Shown: positions 45,499 through 57,319, numbered from the stretch's first letter. The stretch is 64,000 nucleotides of DNA from Jaltomata sinuosa (GCA_003996215.1 QJPP01003484.1:1-64000); one strand, 5' to 3'. Program-made: numbers and translations. Notes: a model not told the origin generated them from the letters alone.

Positions 45499-47760
45499 TG
45501 TAATGACCCTTTCGGTCATTTCCATATTTTCATCTTTCTTGTACCGTTAGAGCTTGTCTGTAGTGGCTCCAAGTTATTTATGGCTTGTTATAACTGGTAG
45601 TATGGTGCTGGGCTAATTGTTTGGTCTTTTTGGCCGTTCCTTATTTTGGTGCTTTAGACGTTGGAAATCATTGACTTCAGTCAACATTCTTAGCGATCAT
45701 GTTCAGAATCGAATTCCGCTAGTTCCATTAGCTCTAGAGCATAGACTTTGGTCTATTCGAACCTTTGGTCCAGATTTGAGAGCTATTCAGCTTGGAATTC
45801 TCTCTCATTTTGTGTTTTTAGGCCAGTTGGGCTTGTTTGGTTGACTTTGGTCAATATTCGGAGAAGACATCCTCGGATGGAAATTTCATCAACGTTGTTA
45901 GCTCTGAAATGCCATGTTTGTGTTAGTTAGTTGGTTGGTTCAGGTCCCGGGTGAGCTGGGCTTATTTTGGATATTTGATTAGAGTTAGATAGTGTTTACT
46001 TGGGTCAACATTCTTCCGAGATAACCTCATATGGAAGTTTCATTGATTTCGTTATGTCCAGAATGTCGTTTCCACTCTGTTAGCATTATTAGTTTTTGAA
46101 TGTTGGTTTCTGATTATGCCGGGAATACCCCGTAGAGTTTTAGAAATATTGCAGGTTTTTGCTGTTGCAGGTGCAGGCCTCAGTCCTTAATCACGATCGT
46201 GAGCCTCCTTCCTCGCAACCACAATAAGGCACCTAGTCCCTTGTTCTTCACAATCATGACATCCGTTGTCGCGACCTCAATGAAGCTCCCTTCCCTTTGT
46301 TCTTTGTGACTGCGTGGATAGTCCTTGCGATCACGATGGTCTAGCCAGCTTTGTCCTTATGACCGCGAAGGGACTCTTCGCGATCGTGATGAAGGACCCC
46401 TTGGAAGTATATAAACTCCCCACTTCATCTTCTTCACTCCACAATATGATTCCACTATTTTTTTTATCTCCAAGCTCACCTAAACTCTATATTGGCTTGA
46501 TTCTTGGTGTTGGGGTGTAAATTCCTTGCTTGTGATCATTCCTCGATCATAAATTGTATGTTTTATCCACTTTATTTTGTTTATTTATCTCATTTGATTG
46601 TTCAATTTCTCTTGTTAATGGCTGGCAGGTTTGAGCCATCTCCTTTGATTAAGTCCCCTCTATAATCTGAGCATGCACACTTAGGAGTGTGGTGATTGTT
46701 TTGCACTGCTTTATTTCCCTTTTCGAGTTGCGAGGCCCAGAGGCCTGCCGGTAGCCCAAATTTCAACCCAGCCATTATTATAGCATTATGGGTATCGATA
46801 GACTCATTTTAATGTGTAATTTATAACCGTGATAGTGTGATTATCATTTGGAGCTTTCCGGAGCAGTTTGAGCTTGGACGACGCTATCCCCGTAGCTATT
46901 GATCGAAAGACAGGTAGGTTATGACTTTCCTTTATCTAAACTCTACGTATATGGGCTATAACTACATTAATTAGTATCCTTGGGTTGGTTGTTATAGATT
47001 GGTACCCCAGACCTTGTCCGCCTCTTCGGTCCATTTATTTCATACGTTGATTGTAGTATTCGTGTAGTATTGTATATTACCATTGTGGTCCTGTGCGGCC
47101 TTGTATTGACTCTAGAACATAGATGGTTGGTTCTTTGGGAATGTCTGCGAGTCTCGAGCATCTAAATATTCCTTTAGGCTGGCTATATGTGCTATAGAAC
47201 TTATCGTGTATGTGCAGGGCTTATAGGAATGTTTGTGAGCCACTTTGGGCTAACTTCATTGTGATCTAGCATATCATTCATGAAAACGGATTTTCAACAT
47301 GTTTTACCACTATTTTGGCTTTGGGCCTACTAGCATCGATTTCTAAACTTTGCATGGCCTCGGCGTCTATTTTTTGTATAAATGATGATAACATGAGATT
47401 TGGATGATTTCACACTGATGTTTTTACTAATATTAGGCTCGGCAGGGCCGTCGCGCTAGATATGATCTTCTATAGATTTATACCTGTACCCACCCCGGGC
47501 ACCCTATTTAGGGATTTGAGACTTGATTCGGTTTTAGACTCGGATACGCTTTGGGCACCCTTGATGAGGGTTATTGAGACATGACTACTAATTTTAGACC
47601 CGGGTATACTTCATGCATCCTTGATGAGGGTTATTGAGATTACTACTACTAATTTAGACTCGGATCGGATCCGGGCATGTACTATGATATCCCAATTATT
47701 GAGCTACATTTTGAGTTTCACGTTAGTATTTGGTCTACGAGTAGGCCTCCATGGACCCTA
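45499..47760 (+). mobile_element. Third LTR of the TGTAATGACCC family, cut by element E
   Basis: Starts TGTAATGACCC and follows 21928 onward in order: TGTAGTGGCTCCAAGTTATTTATGG-type block, GACAGGTAGGTTATG, TCCTTGGGTTGGTT, CAGACCTTG and GCATGGCC. It breaks off at 47760 at a place equivalent to about 23740, where E begins. It has a CpG-rich repeat region at about 46180-46410 (TCACGATCGTGA-like words). No protein-coding region. Confidence 0.75.
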
Positions 47761-49254
47761 TGATAAGTCGGTAATCTACCAACTTATTGAGCCTATATCC
47801 ATGAATTATTGCTATGTTTTGAATAGATTTAGAGGTTCTTATGGCCTTTATTGATGTCTATGCAGGTACTTTTTATAGATGATGATAAACAAGGAAATAG
47901 ACCCAAAAGAGCTCAAAGGAGTGAAGTGTCAAGTGTTTGGAAAGGCTGAAGATTCTGACTGGAGATGTGGTGGCCATGTGACACGCACAAGCCAAGGTGC
48001 AAACTGCACCTCCTCCGCACAAGAGCATAAAGTCAGTGAAAAGTATGTCATAAGGTGAGGCCGATGTGTGACGTGCACATCCTAAGGTGCGAACCGCACC
48101 CCCTTTGCACAGAGCTCCAAATCCTAGCTGAAGTCACTGGTTCAACCGGAGGCAGTGGCGATGTGCACATCGCAACGTGCAAATTTCATGTCACGCCACA
48201 CACCTGCCGAAGGGAATTGTTGTCCTAATTTTTAGTGACGTTTTGGGAAACTATAAAAGGCCTATTCAGGAAAAATTGTAAATAACATTTATCATTTTGA
48301 ATATTTTGAAGAATTTTTAGCTTAGAGACCAAGTTCTTCACCTCAATTGAGAAGAGGGTTTCAATCTAATTCTCTTGGTTAACACTTGTGTACTCAAATT
48401 AAAGCTAGAACTTGAGATTTATCTCTCATGGAAGGGATTTTGAATTACCCAGCTGGTATCTTTTTATCTCTCACTATATGTGGCTAAACTCACTTGTCTA
48501 GGGGTGTATTGATGATGGGTGCCTAAGAAATGGGTGTGGGTGTTATCTATTCTTGCTTATAATTTCTTAATTGACATGGGTCTAGTAATTTCACCAAGTT
48601 TTAATCCTAAAATTGGTGGTTGCAAACATTAATTTACATTACTTGACTATGTGATTGCTTGAGAAAGGATTTCATAGTTATGGATGTGAAATAACTAGTG
48701 GGAACTTGGGATTCCACTCAGATTTGAGGCTAGGAATAGCTCTTACCATCAAATTCTCCCATTTACGAGTCTATCCTAGAGATGGCATGACTTCCCCAAT
48801 CTAGATTTGTTGTTTATTGATCAAACCGATGATGCTCTAACCGAAATCATCGGATATAAGATTGTTGATCGAGAGATAAGCAAATCTTACTCAAGACCAA
48901 TGCTATTCATGTCATTAAGCGAGAATAGGTATGAATTGATAATCACCCTATCCCCTAACCAAAGCCCCATCGGATATGCATCCCTAGTCATCTAGTCGAC
49001 TTGGTACACCCGCTTTAGTTTTATTTCTTTTTTAATTGAATTGCGATTGTAGTGACAACATTCCCAATTCCCCTATCCTTTTACTTGTTGTTTTGAGCAA
49101 TTACTCTCACCTTGAAATCAATCCATTACAATTGAGATATAGCTACCCCAAGTCCCTTGGGTACGACCCCGACAGTCAATGGGTTTATAAATTTTGTTTT
49201 AATGCACGATCGATGTGGCCTCCTACTTGGAGAGCATGATTTGAGCGTTCATCA
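47761..49254 (+). repeat. 5' LTR of element E (1494 bp)
   Basis: TGATAAGTCGGTAATCTACC start, TTGAGCGTTCATCA end, homologous in layout to the F LTRs. Inner landmarks: GTGCGAACCGCAC-type words (47950-48200), TATA box CTATAAAAGG (48251-48260), and the same TTGCAAACATT, TCCCAAT and GGGTACGACCCCGAC blocks found in F. Confidence 0.88.
48251..48260 (+). promoter_or_regulatory. TATA box of element E
   Basis: CTATAAAAGG, about 490 bp into the LTR and about 50 bp downstream of the palindrome cluster. Transcription would start near 48285. Confidence 0.7.
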
Positions 49255-49258
49255 AAAA

Positions 49259-49276
49259 TGGCGCCATTGCCGGGGA
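49259..49276 (+). promoter_or_regulatory. Primer-binding site of element E, tRNA-Asp type
   Basis: TGGCGCCATTGCCGGGGA, 17 of 18 bases complementary to the tRNA-Asp 3' end (one G-to-A change), four bases inside the LTR. Confidence 0.88.
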
Positions 49277-49381
49277 CTTGAGTTGATAGCTATTTTTTAT
49301 TGTTGTTTTGAAATCAGCTTGAGAGTACTTGTTTCTTTTAATTTTGTTTGTTGTTTGTATTGTGATTAAGTAGGCTAGCAT

Positions 49382-50713
49382 ATGAACGAAGCCGACGAAA
49401 ATGAGAGTGTTGACGGATTTATAGAAGCCGACGAGGCTGAGCCTATGATGAAAGAGGGTGTAGGTGCAATCCGCCTACCCCCCACGGTGGGAAATGTTGT
49501 TTTTTATGTGACTAGCACCATTCTCCAATTAATCCAAATGAAGGGCCTATTTTGTGGAGAAGCACATGAAGATACCAATAGGCATATTCAGAATTTTTTG
49601 GAGATTTTCCAACCATTCATCTTTCAACATATCTCCCAAGAGTCCATCCGATTGTGCCTATTCCCTTTTTCCTTAACGGGGGAAGACACGAAGTGGTTGG
49701 AAGAGTTGACAGATGACTCTACCACATCTTGGGCTGAGTTGGGTGAGGCATTTCCCTCGAAATTCTTTCCTCCATCTCGAATGATGAAACTAAGATATAA
49801 GATTACCAACTTTAGGCAGCTCCCGGACGAGCCTCTTCATGAAGTTTGGCTAAGATTCAAAATGAAGCTTCTCTTGTGTCCAAATCATGAGTTGTCAAAC
49901 TATGTGGTGCTACAAAGATGCTATCAATCATTCAACTCTATGAACAAATCGGTGGCTGACAATTTTGGAGGTGGTACCTTCATGGACTTGGAGTTTCCCA
50001 TAGCCTCGACTTTTTTAGGGCGAATGGCAAAGACTAATCAAGCTTGGCATACAAGAAAAGTGGATGTGCCAACTTCGGGAGAACCCTCATCCATCTTGAT
50101 CAATGAAACGAGGAAAAAGGAGGAAGAGCGAGATGAGACAATGGCAAAAATGATGATAGAAATTGACTTGATATCCAAACATGTGATGGGAGCTAGTGGT
50201 GCTAAGACAGTGAATGCAGTGAGTACACCAAAAATTAAAGCTAGTGATGATGAGCTCATGACTGTGGTTGATGAAAAGTTATGTTTTATGTCGGCGGGTT
50301 CTCGTCTCGGGTATTATCGCCCGAGGGAGGAGAAACAAGGTATCATTCGATACAAAGAAAGAGATGGAAATTGGCAGGATAGAGACAAGGATGGTGATCA
50401 TTTCAATCACCGGAGTTCAAATCCATATATCCCTCCGAACAAGGCGGACTCTCTCTACCAACTGGGTACAAGCAACCCCGGCCATTCCAAGTTTGAGGAC
50501 ATGTTGTCCTTGGTTCTTAAGAAGGTGGCCTCCACAAATACGAGAGTGAGCGAGCTAAAGAGTAAGGTCTCAACACTTCACCAAACTGTGAGCTCCCACT
50601 CAGCCACAATCAAGCATCTTGAGGCCCAAATGAACAACCTCTCAAGAAAAATAAACCCGAGGATTAAAGTGACGTTGCCTAGAGACACTATCACCAACCC
50701 AAAGAATGAGTAA
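49382..50713 (+). CDS. gag of element E (443 codons, intact)
   Basis: Open from ATG at 49382 to the stop at 50711-50713. It aligns over its length with the gag part of the gag-protease frames at 36946 and 42370: [19 protein letters not shown] matches the NITSTMIQLLNLRGVF region, then [49 protein letters not shown] and LLCPNHEL. The C-terminal third is basic and polar with an RxxSNPYIPP motif and a coiled-coil end. It ends where protease would begin. It is intact while the rest of E is decayed. Gag would assemble particles with help from a full Athila element. Confidence 0.85.
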   Translation: MNEADENESVDGFIEADEAEPMMKEGVGAIRLPPTVGNVVFYVTSTILQLIQMKGLFCGEAHEDTNRHIQNFLEIFQPFIFQHISQESIRLCLFPFSLTGEDTKWLEELTDDSTTSWAELGEAFPSKFFPPSRMMKLRYKITNFRQLPDEPLHEVWLRFKMKLLLCPNHELSNYVVLQRCYQSFNSMNKSVADNFGGGTFMDLEFPIASTFLGRMAKTNQAWHTRKVDVPTSGEPSSILINETRKKEEERDETMAKMMIEIDLISKHVMGASGAKTVNAVSTPKIKASDDELMTVVDEKLCFMSAGSRLGYYRPREEKQGIIRYKERDGNWQDRDKDGDHFNHRSSNPYIPPNKADSLYQLGTSNPGHSKFEDMLSLVLKKVASTNTRVSELKSKVSTLHQTVSSHSATIKHLEAQMNNLSRKINPRIKVTLPRDTITNPKNE

Positions 50714-51410
50714 GGATTGAGGTAGTATCGTCGTGCTGCGTATCTTGTTGTTTTTGGTCTTTTTGTAGGGAATGCATGGATGGAAAATTAAACAAGGGAA
50801 AGCAAGGTAAACAGGGGTCGTGTGGTGGACTGTGAGGACTGCACAAGCATTTGTGTATGTCACACAGCCTATCGCATAGTGAGAAAGATGCCTGAAGAAA
50901 ATTTGAAAATTTGGAGCTAACATGCGGTTGGCCGTGCAGACCGCACTAGCCAATGTGCGCATCGCACCTCCATCGCATGGTGAAACAGATGCCTTGGCAA
51001 ACCCAGGGGAGAAAAAGGGGCATCTGCTAAATGACATGTGATCCGCACCTTGTCTAGTGTGAATCACATGTCGCGGTGCTCTAGAGGTAAGTTTGAATTT
51101 TAATTGACCTAACCCATTGACAGAGCCGACCCGGAGATGACCCGTCTGACCTTTATTCTTCTTTTTCTTTTAAAACAACCTTTTCTCTTCTTCTTCCACC
51201 ATATTTTCCTCAAACCCTCAAAATTTTTCTCCCAAAAGTCTCTCTAAATCCCTCAAACCTCTCCATAAATCATCTCCTCATCTCACCCACAATCCCCACC
51301 ATTCCATCACCACCGCCATAGTCATCTCTTCGGGAAGGTTTTACTGGTCACCATTATCAAAGAATAAAAAGCTTCAATTTTCACTCCTCTCTGCATAATC
51401 TTCACTTGTG
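50714..51410 (+). other. Untranslated region between gag and the env-position ORF (E), candidate internal promoter and leader exon
   Basis: No coding sequence. It contains GTGCGCATCGCACC-type words (about 50820-51070), the same vocabulary as E's LTR, then a pyrimidine-rich stretch (51150-51400) resembling a 5' untranslated exon, ending in GTGGTAAGTT (candidate donor, GT at 51411). Confidence 0.45.
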
Positions 51411-51680
51411 GTAAGTTCCCCAACATTAAATACTTGTTTCTAAGAAGGTTGGGAACTTATATTGTGAAGTATACTTAGTAGAATTGCCATGTTGATTTTG
51501 GGTTAGATCAGAAAATTTTGGGTCCCCAATTCTGAGTTGCATTGACGATATTTTTATGTGTCAACTTGGTAGAACTTTAATTTTAGTAATGCATGTTGAT
51601 TGGTAGTGGTTTTTAGCCTTGAATTATGTGTTGGGGTGAAGTCTGAGTAACCCACTTGTGATGAACGAATGATTTGGCCC

Positions 51681-51719
51681 GATGATAGATTGGGTGACAT
51701 CATTCTTAAGGGAAAATCA
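51681..51719 (+). repeat. Recurrent non-coding motif, copy 1 (E)
   Basis: GATGATAGATTGGGTGACAT then CATTCTTAAGGGAAAATCA. Same order of words at 51895, 59151 and 63280. Confidence 0.75.
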
Positions 51720-51894
51720 TCATTTGTCATGAGGTTTTGATTAAAAGTTGACTCTTGAGGCTGAACTTTGCTGAGTGTATACCCATGGTTTTTGTTTAGC
51801 ATCATATTTTGGGTATATGATCTTGTGTGGGGAGAGGGTTAATTGTTGCTGAAATTGTGGATATTCGTGGTGCAAGTGAGGGCTTGATGTTTCC

Positions 51895-51933
51895 AATGAT
51901 AGACGGGGTAATGTGCATCTTAAGGAAAGTCAC
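51895..51933 (+). repeat. Recurrent non-coding motif, copy 2 (E)
   Basis: AATGATAGACGGGG, then GCATCTTAAGGAAAGTCAC. The most diverged of the four copies; preceded by GATGTTTCC, as copy 4 is by GATGCTTCC. Confidence 0.65.
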
Positions 51934-52497
51934 TAAGTTCCTTTCTTTGTTGCTATTGTGTCAATAAAAATTCGGGGAAGTCTGAGTACCCGGAAGTTAT
52001 GGTCATGATAACCCTTGTCCCGCTTGTTTAATGCTGATTGGGTTGATATGGGCTGCCCAATATCTACGCACATCTTGCTCTATGGGTCACCTGCGGAACT
52101 CACAAGCACACAAGGACCCAAAAAATCCAATTGTGTCATTGTGCTCTTCGCATGAGATGCATAGATATTGATGTGCGAGTCTCATAAGGCACCACACCAT
52201 GTTGAAAATACAAAACAGGTCACTGATCTGAGGGGTGACGCCTGGTGCGACATGCACTTTTGATGGTGCAAATCGCACCAGTGTCGCACCTTGATGGAAA
52301 ATCCCTTTAGGATTCTGTCTACTTGTGCGAGAGCACATAGGATGCGCACTCTCTCTAGTTCATTTTGCATGTGGTTCGCACAAGCCGACATTCACCTACT
52401 TTGTTTTTCCAATCCTTTGCATTCCATCCTTTGTAGTTTGCTAACTTCTTTTTAAGTTTTGTTTTGGTTTTTAGCTCACAATATCTGTATGCAGAGT

Positions 52498-53115
52498 ATG
52501 TCTTCTAACAGGGGTAATGCTGAAAGAAACTCACGCAGGCCAACAACTCCCACCTCCTCCAAGCAAATTTCAAAAGGGAAAAAGAAAGTCTCATCTTCCC
52601 GTGACCAAGTCGCAAAGGCGCAGAGAGTTTGGTTTGGAATGGAGGGCATGAAAGTGATCTATGATCGTGATGGGGGCAGGACTTTTAATGAGGAACAAAG
52701 CTTCAACCTAAATGCGGTGGGGGATAATCTACCAAACATTCCCACTTAGTTTGCCAACCGTCAGTGGCAACCATTTCAGGAAGTGCCCGGAACCTATTAC
52801 AAGGAGTTAGTCTGCGAGTTCCTTGCCTCATATCAGACCTCACAGTATGCTAAAGGCCACAAAGGAGGTTGTGAGAAATTCACCGCATTGGACTCAGTTA
52901 TGGTTCAGGGAAAAGAAGTCAAGATCACTCTTGCAGCAATCAATGCTATCTATTGGAGCAATCCAATTGAATCAACACCTAACCTCATGGAGAAGCTACT
53001 TCTCAAGCGTAAGTCTCTCGAATGGGCTTCCTCCATCATTGGTCCTAACGCACATCCCTAGGCCAATATGAGGGGTGAAATTCCTCGCCTGACTTTATAC
53101 TTCGAAGCACGCGTG
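52498..53115 (+). pseudogene. Env-position ORF of element E, N-terminal part (plant transposon-protein family)
   Basis: ATG at 52498, chosen because it directly follows the candidate acceptor; an upstream in-frame ATG at 52459 would lie in the intron. Ser/Lys-rich start (MSSNRGNAERNSRR), then FNEEQSFNLNAVGDNL, then a region with ELVCEFLASYQTS and KEVKITLAAINAIYW, which belongs to the 'putative plant transposon protein' family (Pfam PF20167 as I recall). Two in-frame amber codons, at 52747-52749 and 53059-53061. The frame is cut at 53115 by element F and resumes at 61985. The role of this protein is unknown; it is found at the 3' end of Athila-type elements. Confidence 0.75.
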
Positions 53116-54461
53116 TGATAACTTGGTATTCTACCTACTTATTTAGCTTCTAATATTATGCTTTTGCTAGTGTGAAGTGGATAAATAGTGCAACTTGACA
53201 TGAATTTCTTCTACTTTACAGATTTCTGTGTTTTAGAAGTGTTCGAGAAAAATTCAAGTGAAAACAAGTCAAATAAGGCAAAAAGAGGAGCTGCTGGACA
53301 CTAACATTAAATTGGTCATCGCAATCGCCAAGACAGAGCCACGCGATCGCGATGAGTTGGCAGAAATTCAAAGCATCACGACCGTGATAGTGGATCACGC
53401 GATTTGGTTAAGGAAAAAGTGGAACCTCACGATCATGATAGACATGCATGCGATAGCGATGAAGTCGTCAGCAGCTGTAGGATAGATTTGGAAATTCCCA
53501 CTTTTAGAAACCCCAATTCACATAAAACTCTTCCAAGCCGATTGGGAACACATCTTTGGCTATTCTTTGGAAATATTGGCAAACTTGGAGAGCAAGTTCA
53601 TCAACCAACACCGTAGGAGTAAAGATTTGAATGCCCTTTATTGTAAAATCTTTAGTTTCCATTTTTCAATTATTGTTCTTAATTGCTATTTTATTGGTGT
53701 ATTCTTGACTTGAGATTTTGGGTTTGTATTAGAGATAATACTTGTTGGGTTATTGAATTCATATATAGATTTTGTTCTTGTTTGATTATTTGGGTCTATT
53801 GAATCCTCCATGCTTGAAATTATAGTCAATGGTTACAAACTTTGACTTAGCTTGCTAATTTGGGTTTTTTCTCGAGAGAGAAATTCTCAAATTCAGGAAG
53901 ATTCATTTATGGGGATTTGGGGTTTCCCCTCTAGATCAAGGCTAGACATAGCTTGGTTGCCGGAAACTCCTATCTAAGAGTTGGGGTTAGAGATAACCCA
54001 ACTCACCCAAGTTATTTGGCTGGCTTACTACTTACTCGTGTTAGTTTGAGAGAGAATACAAGAGATATATGCTCGATTGGTTAAGAGACAGTTAGGCATA
54101 CCTTTAGCCAAGACTACCTAGGTGTTAACCGGGTGCAAGTCTTGTGAATTGAATTCACATTCCCAATTCTCCCTTTTTATCCTTGCTTGGTGAAAGCAAG
54201 GTGAAAGCCATTGATCACTCTATCTTTTAACTCATTTTCTTTATCTTTTAGTATTAGTCTAAAACCCCCCTTTGTTATATATATCTTTTCCCCCCTTCCT
54301 AATTGAACTTTAATAAGTTGCTTGGATTATTTATTAGCTCGATCACAACTACATTGTTCCCTTGGGTACAACCCTGACATCCGTTAGGAATTATAAATTT
54401 TGTTTTGCTATAGCGATTTCCATGACCTCCAAGTTTGGGGAGCACGATTTGAGTGTTACTA
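53116..54461 (+). repeat. 5' LTR of element F (1346 bp)
   Basis: TGATAACTTGGTATTCTACC start; the end is TTTGAGTGTTACTA (the 3' LTR has TTTTATCA, so the last bases are mutated). It includes GCGATCGCGATG-type words (53318-53470) and a TATA-like CACATAAAAC near 53520. Confidence 0.9.
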
Positions 54462-54464
54462 AAA

Positions 54465-54482
54465 TGGCACTGTTGCCAGGGA
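54465..54482 (+). promoter_or_regulatory. Decayed tRNA-Asp primer-binding site of F
   Basis: TGGCACTGTTGCCAGGGA differs from the tRNA-Asp complement at three sites, all transitions. Confidence 0.75.
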
Positions 54483-54587
54483 ACAATTTGGCGTATTGAG
54501 TTAGTTTAGAATTTGAGTTTACTTACTTTAGTTCAATTTTGTGAATAATTGTTTTTTTTATTTAGTTTTATTTGGTTGATTGATTTC

Positions 54588-55673
54588 ATGGCATCTCAAA
54601 ATTATAGAGGTGTTGGTGGTTGCAACCCTTGTTATATTGATCCTTGTTGTTATTGTGGAGGACCCCACCTTTGGCAAAATTATAAGATCGGCCCTAGGAG
54701 AGGGAGGTATTGACCTTCATGTTCCTATAATGGGCAAAATTGCTATTTGTGTGGTTGTCGTGATGGACATTGGAGCAATTGCCCCAATGACTATTCTCCT
54801 CCCCCCTCTTATGCTAACCATGTTGCTAGCGGTGCTTCTGATCCTAATAAGAACCATGACGTAGCAAGCGAAGGAGGCATGTATGTGAAGCTCCACACCC
54901 TCTTGGCCTCACTGGAAACGCAAGAGGAGGGTGTGAAATCCATAAAGCAAGGCTTGGTAGGCATGAGAATGAAAGAAGAAGAGGAGAGAAATTTTGCCAC
55001 ACAATCCATGGCGGATTTGTCCACTCCTCTTTGTCAATATGATGAGGAAGACACCTACCTGAAAAGCCTATATGCCATGGTTGAAACTCTCTTGGAAAAA
55101 TAAGATATCACAGAGGAGGGTGTGCAAGCCATAAAGCAAGGCTTTGTGCATGCAAGGGCTAAAGAAGAAGAGGAGAAAAATCGTGCTCCACAACTCATGG
55201 CAAATTTATCTACTCCTTTCGGTCAAATTGATGAAGAAAAACCTCCAAGTTGAGAAAATGTACATTTCTCGAACATCCAGCTAAATCAAATTCACTTTGG
55301 AAATGATGATGAAGATTTGCAAAACATGTAATCGCCCGAAAGTGAATCCGTACCGGTAGTGCTTGAACCCTAACATGAGGAGAAACTTTTATTGGGTAAG
55401 GTTGTGAGCTTAGAATGGGTGCTAAACCAAGCTCACCAACTTGAGTCCTATGGGGAACAATGCGAGAGAATGCTACCATTGTTCTAGGTATTGTTTAAAA
55501 GGCATGCTAAGTGAAGTCAAAAGGAGAGGATGCTTTAAATTGCTAACCAAAATTTGGACATCAATTTGAATGCTCGTGTTGACACATGCACAATTGTGGG
55601 TAGTAGTTTTGAGTTGTTCCCTATCGAAGAGGAAGACACAAGGGAGGCTCGTATCTTGAAGGTGTTTTGTTAA
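54588..55673 (+). pseudogene. Cys-rich, coiled-coil ORF relic of element F with an internal duplication
   Basis: A single frame of about 362 codons from ATG 54588 to TAA 55671, broken by several in-frame stops (54711, 55101, 55251, 55485 and others). The N-terminus is Cys/Tyr/Gly-rich (CNPCYIDPCCYCGGPH) and has a knuckle-like CYLCGCRDGHWSNC. Then comes a Glu-rich helix containing two tandem copies of a 40-residue unit: EEGVKSIKQGLVGMR..ADLSTPLCQYDEE and EEGVQAIKQGFVHAR..ANLSTPFGQIDEE. A conserved-looking tail reads NQNLDINLNARVDTC. It takes the place of gag but lacks the FFPPSRM-type motifs. Function unknown; nucleic-acid binding through the Cys-His region is possible. Confidence 0.6.
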
Positions 55674-56112
55674 CGAACTAATCAATACAAGGATCACGAT
55701 GCCGAAAAACAAATGAATGATACTAGAGTTGCAACGGATCATCATGAAACACTCTAGTTCATTCGAAAGTGACGATGCTATAAATGAGACAAGTTTAAAG
55801 GTGGAGATGCCTAAATATTCCTCCAACCACTTGTCAACCTTGAGTTTGGTTGAATGGACGAGAGTTGAAGTAATCAAGCTTTTGGAAAACCTTGGAAGGA
55901 GAAGGGATCCAAGTTTGTCTATTTTTAAAGTTGTCATCAACAGAAAGCAAGGAGACCTTTCTCACTTGAAGGATAAAAAATGAAAAATGAGAGACCTAGA
56001 AAATGGCCTTCTCATGTTCACACCTTCACCCCATGACTTTCACCGGAAGCTCTATTCAAATTTGGGTCAAAGGTACAAAGCTTCCAAGTGGAGATCTCGA
56101 TGGTGAGGTAGT
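55674..56112 (+). other. Decayed coding-like stretch, unrecognised
   Basis: An 88-codon open frame (55717-55983) with a Lys/Leu-rich end. I cannot tie it to a known domain; it may be the continuation of the preceding relic after a frameshift. Confidence 0.35.
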
Positions 56113-56162
56113 CGGCGTCGCGCCATGACATTAAATTGTGCGCTTGATGGGAGGCAACCCAT
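56113..56162 (+). other. Athila pol/env junction word
   Basis: GGCGTCGCGCCATGACATTA ... GCGCTTGATGGGAGGCAACC. A sequence of this form, ending in GGGAGGCAACCC, typically follows the end of pol in Athila elements. Here it follows no pol, so pol was probably deleted between it and the upstream relic. Confidence 0.6.
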
Positions 56163-56459
56163 CATTCTTATGATTTTCTCCACTTTTTGTTTCCTTTTTG
56201 GTGTGTTTTTAGGTTCCCAAGTGAATGATAAGAGGAACCAAGTGTTGAGAAGCACCAAATATACCTCTGAAAAATGTGCTTTTCGCACCCGGAAGAGTGC
56301 CCGTCACACATTCCATTGCACAAGCAACCAGTGCACTGATCAAAAACACTGGCATGTGCAAACATGGTGCGTTTAGCACATCACAAAGTTCCGTTCGCAC
56401 CCGGCATCGCACGACAACATAGTGCACTGTGCAAAAAAATTCAGAAATTCAGTGGAAGC

Positions 56460-57180
56460 TAAAGCATCGCGATCGCGATGGTTTGGCATCGCGATCCCAA
56501 TGAGGTAAATTTTCTATGACTCATCGCAATCGCGTGACCACTTCACGGTCGCGGGGAGTCAGGTTGGTTTAACTCATCGCGATTGCATGCCTAAGCCACA
56601 GGATCGCGAGGCATCAAACAGTCTCCAGGTATTAAAGTTCAAATAAGCTGTTTCAAAAGCAAAAAAATTCATTGAAACTTGGCTTCTTTTATCTTCCAAA
56701 GGCAAGAATAAAAATCCACCATCAACTTCAATTTCATAATCATCTTTGCAACTCCTCAGGTACGATCTCCATTTTCTCTTCTTCAATCTATCCTCATTTT
56801 ATGTTAAAGTAAGTGTTTCAAACACCCAAGTGGGTGTCAATATTTGCTTTCTTCATAATGTGTAACTTAGATATTGGGTATGAAATTATGGGTAAAATCT
56901 AGTGGGGGGTTAAAAATCTGTTGGTTTACTATTTTTTAGGGTAAAAAGTGATGGCCATGTGGTGTAAAAATGGTGTTCAAAAGGGTGCAGAGAACCTGTT
57001 CGATGAAATGTTTGAACAAAAATTTCTGGGAAAGAAAATGATCATCGCGATTGTGATGCCAAATCACGCGATCGCGATGACCAACTTCACTGAGTTTCGC
57101 AAATGCGATGACTTAATTTTCAAAAAAAATAATAATTTGTCCTCGCAATCGTGATGAAAAGGTTTGCAATCGCGATGACT
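56460..57180 (+). promoter_or_regulatory. Two clusters of CGCGATCGCGATG-type words upstream of the env-position ORF (F)
   Basis: Clusters at about 56460-56610 and 57035-57180 repeat the palindromic word family found in F's LTR (53318-53470). The first sits before a candidate leader exon and the second within the candidate intron. Placement suggests a second promoter or an RNA structure; not proven. Confidence 0.4.
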
Positions 57181-57319
57181 AGTTTTTACTACCCTGAAAA
57201 CAACAACTCTTCCTAGCTTTGCTCAATATCATTTTGGATTGTTTCTTTGGCCTAATATGGTCCTAATACATTTCTTTACATGCCTATCTTGTTGTTTGAC
57301 AAATTTGTTCCTTGTGTAG
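56760..57319 (+). other. Candidate intron upstream of the env-position ORF in F
   Basis: CTCAG/GTACGA donor (GT 56760-56761) and TTCCTTGTGTAG acceptor (AG 57318-57319), 17 bases before the ORF's ATG. Layout parallels 51411-52494 in E although the sequence is largely different. Confidence 0.45.

Larger units (their letters stand above)
51411..52494 (+). other. Candidate intron upstream of the env-position ORF in E
   Basis: Starts at TTGTG/GTAAGTT and ends at the polypyrimidine-led CTGTATGCAG (AG at 52493-52494), four bases before the ORF's ATG. TTTTTAG at 52474 is an alternative acceptor. The stretch has no open frame of note and contains two copies of the ATGATAGA motif and more GTGCGA words. 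Inference from splice-site quality only. Confidence 0.45.

Noticed and set aside
50642..51067. 141-codon minus-strand open frame
   Set aside because: Antisense to the end of gag and the palindrome cluster of E; no motif.
55473..55940. 155-codon minus-strand open frame
   Set aside because: Antisense to the Cys-rich ORF relic of F, whose plus-strand frame carries the conserved words.
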